Below, piece after piece: positions 8,901 through 15,789 of a stretch of 64,000 bases of DNA (its first letter is position 1; every line of letters begins with the position of its first letter). The notes under the pieces were generated by a model. That model was not told the DNA's origin. It made no database searches and saw only the letters and a program-made list of their open reading frames with translations. Made by a program: the position numbers and the translations under genes. This DNA comes from a bacterium (GTDB lineage Bacteria > Vulcanimicrobiota > Xenobia > Xenobiales > JADMJV01), in NCBI GenBank assembly GCA_018266105.1, contig JAFEBA010000010.1:61008-125007 (forward strand). Direction: 5' to 3'.

Positions 8901-9501
8901 GCACGTCGGCACCGTCTCCTACGATTTGCTCGGGCGCCATCGCATACGGGGTGCCCAGCACCATACCGGGGCTGGTAATTCGATTGGCCTTACTGGCCAC
9001 TTTATGAAAGCAGGCCAGCCCAAAGTCAAGCAGACGAACGCGATTGGTCCCGTCCACGAGAACGTTTTCACTCTTAAGATCGCGGTGGATAATGTTGTGC
9101 TGATGCAGATAGTGGAGCGCATCGGTCAGCTGGATAAAGGCGTCCAGTGCCTCCTGGCCAATCTGGCGAGAGAAGTTTTGGCCGGCTTTGGCTTGAAAGC
9201 GTCGTCCCAGGTCCACCCCCTGGACGAACTCCATGCTGTAGTAACAAAGGTCGTTCTCAAAACTGCGCTCATAAACCTTGACCAGGCCCGGATGGTCCAT
9301 TTGCGAGGCGATGTCAAATTCGCGTTCGAAACGCAGTCGGTCCAGAGTGGCGGCCGTCAGCTCCGGAAGCAAAACCTTGAGGGCGACTTGCTTTCCCTCG
9401 CAGTCTCGGGCCAGGTAAACTTTGCCCATGCCGCCTACGCCAAGCAGCGCCAGAATTGAAAAGGCGCCCACCTGAGTGGGATGGGGTTGGGGTGAGGCCA
9501 T
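5872..9501 (-). CDS. Ser/Thr protein kinase fused to AAA ATPase and TPR-like repeats
   Basis: About 1209 residues. The N-terminal Hanks-type kinase (about 12-285) has the glycine loop LLGVGGMGKVYLAR, the lysine ALKVLLPE, catalytic HRDLKSEN, LDFGLA and MAPEQ. It is followed by a NACHT/MalT-like ATPase with Walker A GPAGVGKS and Walker B ASVLLLDQIQEAD, then roughly 600 residues of TPR-like helices. This layout matches PknK-type and kinase/AAA/TPR sensor proteins. There is no transmembrane segment. I use the ATG at 9501, since the kinase starts at once after it and GAGG precedes it; ATGs at 9555 and 9666 are alternatives, the last overlapping the adk leader. Confidence 0.9.
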   Translation of the reverse strand: MASPQPHPTQVGAFSILALLGVGGMGKVYLARDCEGKQVALKVLLPELTAATLDRLRFEREFDIASQMDHPGLVKVYERSFENDLCYYSMEFVQGVDLGRRFQAKAGQNFSRQIGQEALDAFIQLTDALHYLHQHNIIHRDLKSENVLVDGTNRVRLLDFGLACFHKVASKANRITSPGMVLGTPYAMAPEQIVGDGADVRSDIYSLGVMMYQVFCQRLPFEAPDPMAVLYQILNQPVPAFNVEIPAPEGLGALVTQLLSKEPHQRPRDAGEVKQRLEALSAAWTGQVEVASSPVLVAPEPVRRLVTPRFVGRRAEETWFEKRLIQVMEGRGGWGALIGPAGVGKSYLLQHWAATAKSHAVTAVKVQPVTGSRIPYQLWTPILRWALHEQQVPQSVLPFVPTLSLLIPELAPAGSEHFAPIDDPLQRYHLYEGMARLILHRAQNASVLLLDQIQEADPASLEFLHYFLETRYYGQDALKLPLIILALNGEDHPQELDALRRLAEQQSSAHLLPLSGFQLNEAQQFLESLLDHQAVHPETLRFLHHETEGKPLYLQELARLGVEGGAWQWREGCWHFRTPSGTSSWGSGTLRLPARLQAALRKRLEGLGEMELEVLRMSAVLGPLLAFRHLQALCGMADRPLYEICAQLVQRRLLNEGSDFEIASQGTAEVVLESMSWGARRGYHARAAAYLERTEKASHWEVGQHWGLAGEPEKAGLSFLAASQAALRSYAYEEACRCLQEISNLPPLTQPLTHWELEELWADAMLGAGFAQQALEKLIPLAEAADPDPLNSLRRQRKLGAAYETLGRLRESFEVNHRGLERQAKLKSKNLERAQAILEEGLRLCERQSRVLFLLRPPGWLDDFTHLVVAQMRLAIRRSQNRQESWAQAFIYGGFWSLRRLKWSGGALLSLNNAMSRMANLPDSESKAQLMSDSGYLMLLSGSTRKAKVVLEDTRDMLNRLGLATGMCKNFLQLHGVCFHQGCIGEAYQYGCQGLQLARRLGNRFEEALALSTVIWSSSALEQTETAENYLAQLHPLREQFQASYLDLIAELANCYFLWTSKRYPELVERASRNYEACKQAQELPHQTLHFGVLALEGQVIHDPTGAQAMLEEMNAATRGQRLYRPVFKRLQAMALMAEGKRSRAFEILGECTRRAEQAGIPWERYRCHTLLGDWLEEEGLGEHHRQEAARAWEDVKGPTSSGFADFGR

Positions 9502-9683
9502 GGCGCCTCGATTCGGACTCGCGTCGGGCCCCCCCTCTTCCGGTTCTGCTTGCATTGCACGGGGGTTGCAATTTGGCGGTCCGGAATTGGTGGAAACAAC
9601 CTGTTCATACCTGTTCGATACGCCTTCGTTAGTATCAATGTCCGGGAACAAACTCGGGAGATTCATCCAGCGAGGTGGGGACC

Positions 9684-10460
9684 ATGAACGCAATCGATCT
9701 TCGTAAAGTCACTGGAACAGCCCGTCTGCAAGCACTGCGCATCGTTTTGATCGGGCCGCCCGGCGCCGGCAAAGGCACTCAGGCCTCGGTCCTCAGAGAG
9801 CGCTATGGGCTGGCCCACATCTCCACCGGGGATATGTTGCGCGAGGAAGTTCGCCGCGAGACTGCACTCGGTTTGCAGGCCCGTTCTCTGATGGCCGCCG
9901 GCCAGCTGGTCCCGGACACTTTGATCCTGGATATGATGTCCCAGCGCCTGCAGCAACCGGACGTGGCCCGCGGTTTTTTGCTCGACGGTTTCCCCCGCAG
10001 TCGCGCTCAGGGTCAGGCCCTGGTCGCTACCCTGGGCCAGCTCAAGCAACCCTTGCACGCGGTCATCCAGCTTGACCTGGAGGATGAGGAAATCGTACGA
10101 CGCCTGAGCTTGCGCCGCAGCTGCCCCAGTTGTGGACGGGTCTATCACTTGCAGACCAATCCTCCAACTCTACACGGTCTTTGTGACTCGGATGGGGCGG
10201 CCCTGCAGCACCGCGAGGATGATAATGAACAGACCATCCGCACCCGCCTCTCTGTCTTTCATCAGCAGACTCGGCCGGTGATCGAATTCTTCCGCTCGCT
10301 GGGACTTCTTCGCACGCTGGACGCCAGTTTGCCCATTGAGCACGTGCAGCATCTGGTGGAACGTCATCTGCGGGCAGCAATGGTGCGAAATTCTCCCTTA
10401 AGCACCAGCCGCCGCTTCGCTGTTACCAGATACCGCAGTCTGGGAAAAGTCAGCCGCTAG
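9684..10460 (+). CDS. adk: Adenylate kinase, zinc-lid type with C-terminal extension
   Basis: Converts AMP and ATP to two ADP. The P-loop GPPGAGKGT lies at 24-32, the AMP-binding STGDMLR at 47-53 and LLDGFPRS at 99-106. The lid carries C147, C150, C167 and D170, the Cys3-Asp metal-site form seen in Gram-positive type enzymes. At 258 residues it is about 40 longer than usual, with a basic tail after residue 235. The ATG at 9684 is chosen over a GTG at 9675 because GAGGTG sits at a proper distance. It is not next to secY, its usual neighbour. The stop codon overlaps the repeat element at 10460-10557. Confidence 0.95.
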   Translation: MNAIDLRKVTGTARLQALRIVLIGPPGAGKGTQASVLRERYGLAHISTGDMLREEVRRETALGLQARSLMAAGQLVPDTLILDMMSQRLQQPDVARGFLLDGFPRSRAQGQALVATLGQLKQPLHAVIQLDLEDEEIVRRLSLRRSCPSCGRVYHLQTNPPTLHGLCDSDGAALQHREDDNEQTIRTRLSVFHQQTRPVIEFFRSLGLLRTLDASLPIEHVQHLVERHLRAAMVRNSPLSTSRRFAVTRYRSLGKVSR

Positions 10461-10557
10461 GAGCTGTCAACATTCAGCGAGTTTTTATATCTGAGCCATC
10501 TGGCTCTTTGAGGCGAGGGACCCAAGATCGAGCGCAGGGCGAAATGTCAACGGGTCC
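10460..10557. repeat. Dispersed repeat with inverted ends, copy 1
   Basis: This non-coding stretch fills the gap between the convergent adk and fliP genes and matches 58541-58646. Shared blocks are GGAGCTGT, ACATTCAGC, TGAG.CATCTGGCTC, AGCG.CAGGG and TGTCAAC in the same order and spacing. The outer arms are imperfect inverted repeats (about 9 of 13 positions). An extra shared TGGGAAAAGTC lies just upstream of both copies, here inside the end of adk. It may be a MITE-like element, a REP-type palindrome or a structured RNA. Confidence 0.6.
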
Positions 10558-10566
10558 TGGGTCCGG

Positions 10567-11358
10567 TTAACTTGGCCACCACCTGGGGTGATTGATACTG
10601 CGGACCAGACCGTTAATCAGAATGTGCCATCCGTCCAGTGAAGTGAACAGAACAAGCTTGAACGGCAAAGAAATCGTGGTCGGACTGATCATGAACATTC
10701 CCATGGACATCAGCACCGAGGCCACAACCATGTCTACGACCAGAAAAGGCAGATAAATCAGGAAACCGATAAAGAAGCCGGTCTTGATCTCGGACATGAT
10801 ATAGGAGGGCATAATCACCCGGAACGGCGCATCCTGGGGATGCTTGAAAGCGATCTTGCCCAGCCGACCAAACAAAATAAGATCCTCGTCCCGAGTCTGC
10901 GCCAGCATGTAGTCTCGAACCGGCTGGATAAACGCATCGAAGAAAGCCGGCTGATCGATGGCCCCTTGAACGTAAGGTTGAACCGCTGTATCGTGGATTC
11001 GCTGTCCCACCGGCCACATGATGAAGAAGGTGATGGACATGGTGATGCCCATCATCAACTGGTTGCTCAGCGCCTGGGTGGATCCCAGGGCACTCTTCAG
11101 GTAAGAGAGCATGATGGTGGTGCGGATGAACGAAGTGCAGCAGACGATCGTATAGGGAATCAGCGAGAGGCTAATGATGAAGAAGGAGATCTGAAGATTG
11201 GGGGGGAGGGAAGAACCTTTGGCTGGTTCCAGTTTGATGTCTGGAAGGGCGAAGTTCTTGAAGTCAAAGAAGTCTTGGGCGTGGGCCGGTGCCGAGATCA
11301 GGAGAAAGAAAGCCAGCAGAGCGAGCGTCAGTGTACCTACTTTGGCACGATGTTCCAC
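10567..11358 (-). CDS. fliP: FliP / SctR type III export-gate protein
   Basis: A 263-residue inner-membrane protein. It has an N-terminal signal sequence ending at AHA (about residue 27), a first membrane pair around residues 55-120 and the family signature near the C-terminus (PSYIMSEIKTGFFIGF, then LPFLVVDMVVASVLMSMGM). FliP and its type III homologue SctR form the pentameric core of the FliPQR export gate. fliQ, fliR and flhB are not adjacent, which is unusual since these genes are nearly always clustered. It overlaps the 3' end of the upstream secreted-protein gene by 22 bases. A flagellar versus injectisome role cannot be settled from this gene alone. Confidence 0.92.
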   Translation of the reverse strand: MEHRAKVGTLTLALLAFFLLISAPAHAQDFFDFKNFALPDIKLEPAKGSSLPPNLQISFFIISLSLIPYTIVCCTSFIRTTIMLSYLKSALGSTQALSNQLMMGITMSITFFIMWPVGQRIHDTAVQPYVQGAIDQPAFFDAFIQPVRDYMLAQTRDEDLILFGRLGKIAFKHPQDAPFRVIMPSYIMSEIKTGFFIGFLIYLPFLVVDMVVASVLMSMGMFMISPTTISLPFKLVLFTSLDGWHILINGLVRSINHPRWWPS

Positions 11359-12227
11359 TGATTATTTCCCTTCGCGTCGTGTGGTGTGCTCTCCGGGTTC
11401 TTCATGTCTCTCTTTGGAGGTTCATTTCGCTTCAAGCCCAGCGGATCCTCGTTGGGGTCAGGCTCCACCGCCTGCAGCGGGTCCCGCTCCTTGGTGGGAG
11501 TCTCCACGACCTTGGGCTCAGGGTAGGGAACCTTGGAAGCAACCGATTTTACGAAGCTGAAGTCGAGTGCGTCCAGCACTGGATTGCGCGGCATGCGTAC
11601 AAAGATGCCAACCGGACCATTGTCGAAAACCACGCCGTGCACCAGATAGGGGTGTCTCGCCAGATCCTCCCCGTCCTTGCGTACAATGACATAGTGCGAG
11701 CCTGGAAACTTGGTGTATTTCTTGCGGCCCAGCAGGACCTGGCTTTCACCCGCTTCGCTTTCGATGTTGTAGGCCACCCCGCCTGACTTTTTGTGCATCT
11801 TGTAGGCGCCTTCGCTGCCCAGGGCGCCACGCAGCTCTCCTTCGCGCAGAGTGAAGTAAACGCGGTCACCGGGGAAGATCCAGGTATAGTCATTGGCCTT
11901 GGTCTCAAAAACGTAAGTGGCGGAATTAAAGGTGACCAGAATCCGCTCGGTTCCATCGACATTTTGCTGGCGACGCAAACGCATATTCTGGTTGGGTGAC
12001 TGAACCAGCCAACCGTCCACGGTCTTGCTCAGAGAAATCTTGCCCTTGTCTGAATCCACCTGATGTCGCTGCCCGAACGGGTCGCTGCGCGTAGCGAAGT
12101 TGTCCGAGCAGAAAACCGTGCCCCATTCCTCATTGACCAGAGTTTTGTGGCCTGGACCTGAGAGTTCATCAGCTTGAGCCAGTTGGAGCGTGGCCGCCAG
12201 GGCGACACAAAACACAAAGTTCTTCAT
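11337..12227 (-). CDS. Secreted protein of unknown function upstream of fliP
   Basis: I do not recognise a family. From the ATG at 12227 it has 296 residues with a clear signal peptide (MKNFVFCVALAATLQLAQA, cleavage near 19-20). The mature part is rich in short beta strands with many Tyr and Phe residues up to about residue 215, then a charged, proline-rich tail (PEPKVVETPTKERDPLQ and on). It sits where fliO would be expected before fliP, but it lacks the short membrane-anchored form of FliO. The operon with fliP suggests a periplasmic role linked to the export apparatus; that is inference. A GTG at 12236 is an alternative start. Confidence 0.75.
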   Translation of the reverse strand: MKNFVFCVALAATLQLAQADELSGPGHKTLVNEEWGTVFCSDNFATRSDPFGQRHQVDSDKGKISLSKTVDGWLVQSPNQNMRLRRQQNVDGTERILVTFNSATYVFETKANDYTWIFPGDRVYFTLREGELRGALGSEGAYKMHKKSGGVAYNIESEAGESQVLLGRKKYTKFPGSHYVIVRKDGEDLARHPYLVHGVVFDNGPVGIFVRMPRNPVLDALDFSFVKSVASKVPYPEPKVVETPTKERDPLQAVEPDPNEDPLGLKRNEPPKRDMKNPESTPHDAKGNNQWNIVPK

Positions 12228-12331
12228 GGTGTCCACTTTCTGCGATGGTGGCTGGAGTCATTTTTCATCCAGGGGAAAACTGCTCGGGTGGCAAACCCTT
12301 CACGCCGAGCTAAAAGAAGGAGTCGTGATCC

Positions 12332-13330
12332 ATGGATTTCAAACGGAAACATCTGGGCTTTTGCGCCATGTTCGAGCAGTTCCACCCCAACGATATGCTG
12401 GACTGGTGCGTTCAGGCGGAGAAGCGCGGTTTTGGAGGCATCATGGCTTCCGATCACTTCGCCCCCTGGGTCCCCAGTCAGGGTCACAGCGCGTTCGTTT
12501 GGACCTGGTTAGGAGCTTATGGTCAACGCTGTGGCCTGCCGGTAGGAACTGCTGTAACTCCGCCCGGATACCGCTTTCATCCGGCTGTGGTTGCGCATAT
12601 GGCTGCCACTGTGGAGGCAATGTATCCAGGACGTTTCTGGTTGGGTCTGGGTGCCGGCGAAGCTCTCAATGAGCACATTCTGGGCGGTTACTGGCCGGAG
12701 GCCCACGAGCGGGTGGAGCGTTTACTGGAGGGACTGGAGATCATCCGCAAACTTTTCACGGGCAAGGACGTGCGCCACGAAGGGAAGCACTTCAAGATGG
12801 AGACCTGCCGTCTATGGACCATGCCGGAAGCCCCGCCGCCCATCCTGATCGCCAGCTCAGGACCTGTCATGAGCAAGAACACCGGCAAACTGGCCGACGG
12901 CTTCATCACGGTGGGCGCGGCCGACGAGAAGCTCAAGATGCTTTCGGGTAAGTTCGAAGAAGGCGCCCGCTCGGCGGGCAAAGACCCGGATAAGATGCCC
13001 CGTTATATCCAGCTCCACGTTTCTTGGGATAAGACCATGGAGCAGGCCGAAGAGAATGCCGTCAAAGAATGGCCGAACGGGGGAATGAACTTCGCCAAGG
13101 CCGACTTCCGTTATCCGGACGTGTTCGAAGCCGTGGCCAAGATGGTGCGACCGGAACATTTTAAAGGCCGCGTGTTCATTCACAACGACCTGAGCGAGCA
13201 CGCCAGGTTCATTCAGCACTTCTACGACCTGGGCTTTGACGCCGTCTACGTGCATAACTGCGGGCGGGACCAGGCCACCTTCATCGACGAATATTCTCGC
13301 GAGGTTCTACCCAATCTGAAGATGGGGTAG
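12332..13330 (+). CDS. LLM-class F420-dependent oxidoreductase (glucose-6-phosphate dehydrogenase-like)
   Basis: A 332-residue luciferase-like TIM barrel. Motifs include GIMASDHFAPW at 35-45, PVGTAVTPPGYRFHP, FWLGLGAGEALNEH and PPILIASSGP, which match the F420-dependent subfamily that includes mycobacterial Fgd rather than FMN monooxygenases. The family oxidises an alcohol or sugar phosphate with coenzyme F420; the true substrate is unknown. The last codons form one arm of the inverted repeat at 13299-13338. It converges with the Tat peptide gene, 7 bp apart. It implies that the organism makes F420. Confidence 0.9.
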   Translation: MDFKRKHLGFCAMFEQFHPNDMLDWCVQAEKRGFGGIMASDHFAPWVPSQGHSAFVWTWLGAYGQRCGLPVGTAVTPPGYRFHPAVVAHMAATVEAMYPGRFWLGLGAGEALNEHILGGYWPEAHERVERLLEGLEIIRKLFTGKDVRHEGKHFKMETCRLWTMPEAPPPILIASSGPVMSKNTGKLADGFITVGAADEKLKMLSGKFEEGARSAGKDPDKMPRYIQLHVSWDKTMEQAEENAVKEWPNGGMNFAKADFRYPDVFEAVAKMVRPEHFKGRVFIHNDLSEHARFIQHFYDLGFDAVYVHNCGRDQATFIDEYSREVLPNLKMG

Positions 13331-13338
13331 AACCTCGC
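13299..13338. terminator. 14-bp inverted repeat over two convergent stop codons
   Basis: GCGAGGTTCTACCC at 13299-13312 is exactly complementary to 13325-13338, with a 12-base loop. The oxidoreductase TAG lies in the right arm and the Tat peptide TAG begins at its end. There is no U-tract on either side, so it may act as an mRNA 3' stabiliser or a factor-dependent bidirectional terminator. Confidence 0.6.
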
Positions 13339-13598
13339 TAACGACGCGGGCGGTGTGGCACCATTCGGCCCGGCGTCGGATAACTGGTGGTTGGGCGAGG
13401 GGAAGGTTGAGTGCCCACCTCTGGTTTTGGGCAATCCGTCGAAGGAGGGCTCGGACTCTGGCTTGGGATTGTCTCCCCAGATCCGGTTTGGGGATTGGGT
13501 TTTTGTGGTTCAGCCGTGGCGGCCATTCCGGCCGCCACGGTCAGCGCGCCCCCCACGAACAGGAGGTCGGTTAAGAACCGTCGGCGAGTGTAGTTCAT
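13338..13598 (-). CDS. Tat-signal, proline-rich small protein; candidate radical SAM substrate
   Basis: An 86-residue protein. Residues 1-29 form a twin-arginine signal (YTRRRFLTDLLF, hydrophobic core VGGALTVAAGM, AxA site ATA at 27-29). The remaining 57 residues contain 16 prolines, one cysteine, many Ser, Thr, Gln and Arg, and no hydrophobic core, so it is probably unfolded or modified. A strong AGGAGGGA ribosome site overlaps the stop codon of the radical SAM gene only 11 bp upstream, which supports real and coupled translation. Proposed role: Tat-exported precursor modified by that enzyme. No family is recognised; it could instead be an unrelated small lipoprotein-like or cell-wall peptide. 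Confidence 0.7.
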   Translation of the reverse strand: MNYTRRRFLTDLLFVGGALTVAAGMAATAEPQKPNPQTGSGETIPSQSPSPPSTDCPKPEVGTQPSPRPTTSYPTPGRMVPHRPRR

Positions 13599-13609
13599 TG
13601 GAGTCCCTC

Positions 13610-14614
13610 CTAAATTTGCAGTAAAGCCGGGGCCGACGATTGCCCTCCCAGCGAGCTGAGGAGCTGGTCAAAGAAGCGGGTGTTGTCCATGTGTCGCAAC
13701 ACGTCCCCGGGCATGAAGGTGGCGCAGGCGCAGCCGCCTTCGCTACCGCACCCGGCTTGCTTGGCTCGGGCTCGGGCTTTCAGGTTCTTGACCTTGCCTT
13801 CATCCAGACCGGTCTTGACATGGCCGAGGTGTAATGGCTCCCTCTGGTCAGTGCCCACCAGTCGAGCACACGGATAGAGTGCGCCCGTGGGGGAGACGGC
13901 CAGGTCGCCGTTGCCGAAGCCGCAGGCTTTCAGACGCGGCTGTTCCAGTTGGGCGTCGTAAATGGGCCCCACCATCAGGCCATCTGTCTTGGACTGATGG
14001 AGATTGCGGTATACCTGGCGGGCCAGTTGCCTGCTCTCGCCGTCCCACAAGGTGTCCATATTTGGCAGCAAGGTGATGTCGCGATAGCCGAGCTGATGGA
14101 GTCGGGTCACCGTGGCTTCGACCCCCCGCAGGGTGTCGGGGTTGACCACGATGTGAATGGTGGCCGGCAATCGGGATGCGGCCATTTCGAGGTTCTTCCA
14201 GACCACCGGCGAGGAAGCTCGACCGGAGACAAAAGGCCTGTGACGATCGTGGTCATGCTCCAGGCCATCCACTGAAAAGGCGACCCGAAATGGATATCGC
14301 AGGAAAAAATCGATGATTTTCTGGCTAAGGATGGTGGCGTTGGTGGTGACCTGGAACTCGATAGGCTGTCCACAACGGCGAGCCCAGTTAAAGGCCTTTC
14401 TGGTGTAGCGCGCCATGGCTGCAAATTCCAGCAGCGGTTCGCCCCCAAAGTAGGATACGCAGAGCGTGTCTGGCTGGCGGCGGGCCTGCTGGAAAGCGAG
14501 TCTCAATGCTTCCCAAGCGACCTTGTCGGGCATGCTTCTGGCAAACTTCTCGCCCGTGTAGCAGTAGTCGCAGGCCAGGTTGCAATCGTGGGTTAGAACG
14601 AGTGTTACGCGCAA
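13610..14614 (-). CDS. Radical SAM / SPASM-type enzyme, probable peptide maturase
   Basis: A 334-residue radical SAM protein with the [4Fe-4S]-binding CNLACDYC (C11, C15, C18), the GGEPLL motif and TTNATIL strand typical of the SPASM/anSME branch. The C-terminal part carries extra cysteines (KACGFG, YPCARL, GCGSEGGCACA) expected for auxiliary clusters, though in a shorter arrangement than classic SPASM. Enzymes of this branch modify peptides or proteins. It starts at TTG 14614, set by an AGGAGG site that lies inside a small CCTCC-TCA-GGAGG hairpin. The Tat proline-rich gene follows at once, making a two-gene unit. Confidence 0.88.
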   Translation of the reverse strand: MRVTLVLTHDCNLACDYCYTGEKFARSMPDKVAWEALRLAFQQARRQPDTLCVSYFGGEPLLEFAAMARYTRKAFNWARRCGQPIEFQVTTNATILSQKIIDFFLRYPFRVAFSVDGLEHDHDRHRPFVSGRASSPVVWKNLEMAASRLPATIHIVVNPDTLRGVEATVTRLHQLGYRDITLLPNMDTLWDGESRQLARQVYRNLHQSKTDGLMVGPIYDAQLEQPRLKACGFGNGDLAVSPTGALYPCARLVGTDQREPLHLGHVKTGLDEGKVKNLKARARAKQAGCGSEGGCACATFMPGDVLRHMDNTRFFDQLLSSLGGQSSAPALLQI

Positions 14615-14721
14615 AATGTCCTCCTGAGGAGGCGGTCGCCGCCGCAGCCAGAATTATTCCCCGTTAGCAGGCGGATTTCCCCGCCCAGGAGATTTGCTCG
14701 GCGAGCCTAACCTTCTGCTTA

Positions 14722-14982
14722 ATGAGTCAGTCCGAACGTAAAGTGCGCGTCACCCACTATGAAATCGACCCCATGAACGGTCCGGGTCAGATGGTGACGC
14801 GCCCACTCAATCACAACGGCGACCCGTTCGTCGTCTTTTGCAGTAACGAGCAGTGCTCTCATTTTATCGACGGCGAATACGCCTTTCCGCATTGGTCCGA
14901 AGACTGCCGCGAGTTGCTCGGCGTTTTGCGCTGTCCTCAGTGCAATTCACCCGTGCTGCGCCCACGTGGAGCAGATCGCTGA
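14722..14982 (+). CDS. Small zinc-ribbon-like protein
   Basis: An 86-residue protein with paired cysteines: VFCSNEQCSHF around 39-46 and LRCPQCNSP around 70-75. Their spacing suggests one zinc site. The rest is polar and acidic/aromatic with no membrane segment. No named family is recognised. Its TGA overlaps the ATG of the following phosphatase (TGATG), so the two are probably coupled. Confidence 0.75.
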   Translation: MSQSERKVRVTHYEIDPMNGPGQMVTRPLNHNGDPFVVFCSNEQCSHFIDGEYAFPHWSEDCRELLGVLRCPQCNSPVLRPRGADR

Positions 14983-15788
14983 TGATGGAAGAAGTTTTGC
15001 TCGAGCTCGAGCCGCGGATCATTGAAATCTCGAATCACGGGGCTGAATTTCAGGGGCAGGTGGAGTCGTTGCGCAAATCCGATACGGGAAGCTTTGCGGC
15101 CGATGTCGTCACCAAGGCAGATTACTGGGTCCAAAATGAGCTCTTGCAGGCATTTGCCTCGACTCCATTGCTCGGCTGCCAGCTGGTGGCCGAGGAGTCT
15201 TCGGCTGAACTGGCTCCCATAATGGGTCGGTTCGCAGCTCAATCGGAGTATCAACTTCTGATCGATCCCATCGACGGCACCAAGCGTTTTGTAGAGGGGC
15301 TCCCTTACTTCTCGACCATCGTATCCTTGCGTCATCAGCAGCGATGCCTCTACACTTTCTGTTACTACCCCAAGCTGAACTGGTGGTTGCGTCTCTTGGG
15401 TGAGGAAAGTTGGGAGACTTCCGGTCGGATTCCGCTCTCCTTGCCCAACCACGACCGCTGCGTCGTTTTCACTTCCGGCACGCCCGATCGGGACTTTGCC
15501 GACTGGCGGGAGCAACTGGGAGATTGGCAGTGGTCCAAAGGGGACGCCCTGCATCCGTGCGGCTCCAAGCTGCTCTACCTTTCCGGGAGCGTAGCAGGAT
15601 ATGCATCTTCAAAACCTAACCTGTATGACGGGCTTATGATTTACCATTACGCCAAGGTTCGTCGTCAGTCGCTGCGAGAACAGGACGCCCAGGGGCGAGC
15701 CAACCTGAATCCGGACGATTGGGAGAACAGTTCCCGCGGAGCCCTGGTCAAAGGCCGTTACCTCTGCCTTCAGGGAGGACACGTTTGA
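14982..15788 (+). CDS. Inositol monophosphatase / CysQ-family sugar phosphatase
   Basis: A 268-residue Li+-sensitive, Mg2+-dependent phosphatase fold. Metal ligands are visible in DVVTKADYWVQ near residue 40, VAEESSAE near 70 and the signature LLIDPIDGTKRF near 92, with a late GSKLLYLSGSVAGYASS and NLYDG segment where the third Asp motif usually sits. The family hydrolyses inositol phosphate, PAP or fructose-1,6-bisphosphate; the sequence does not tell which. The start is the ATG at 14982 that overlaps the zinc-ribbon stop. The next gene begins 2 bp after its stop. Confidence 0.88.
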   Translation: MMEEVLLELEPRIIEISNHGAEFQGQVESLRKSDTGSFAADVVTKADYWVQNELLQAFASTPLLGCQLVAEESSAELAPIMGRFAAQSEYQLLIDPIDGTKRFVEGLPYFSTIVSLRHQQRCLYTFCYYPKLNWWLRLLGEESWETSGRIPLSLPNHDRCVVFTSGTPDRDFADWREQLGDWQWSKGDALHPCGSKLLYLSGSVAGYASSKPNLYDGLMIYHYAKVRRQSLREQDAQGRANLNPDDWENSSRGALVKGRYLCLQGGHV

Positions 15789-15789
15789 C

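Noticed and set aside
11337..12227. fliO
   Set aside because: It sits before fliP, but it is a Sec-exported beta-rich protein without the short membrane-anchored layout of FliO.
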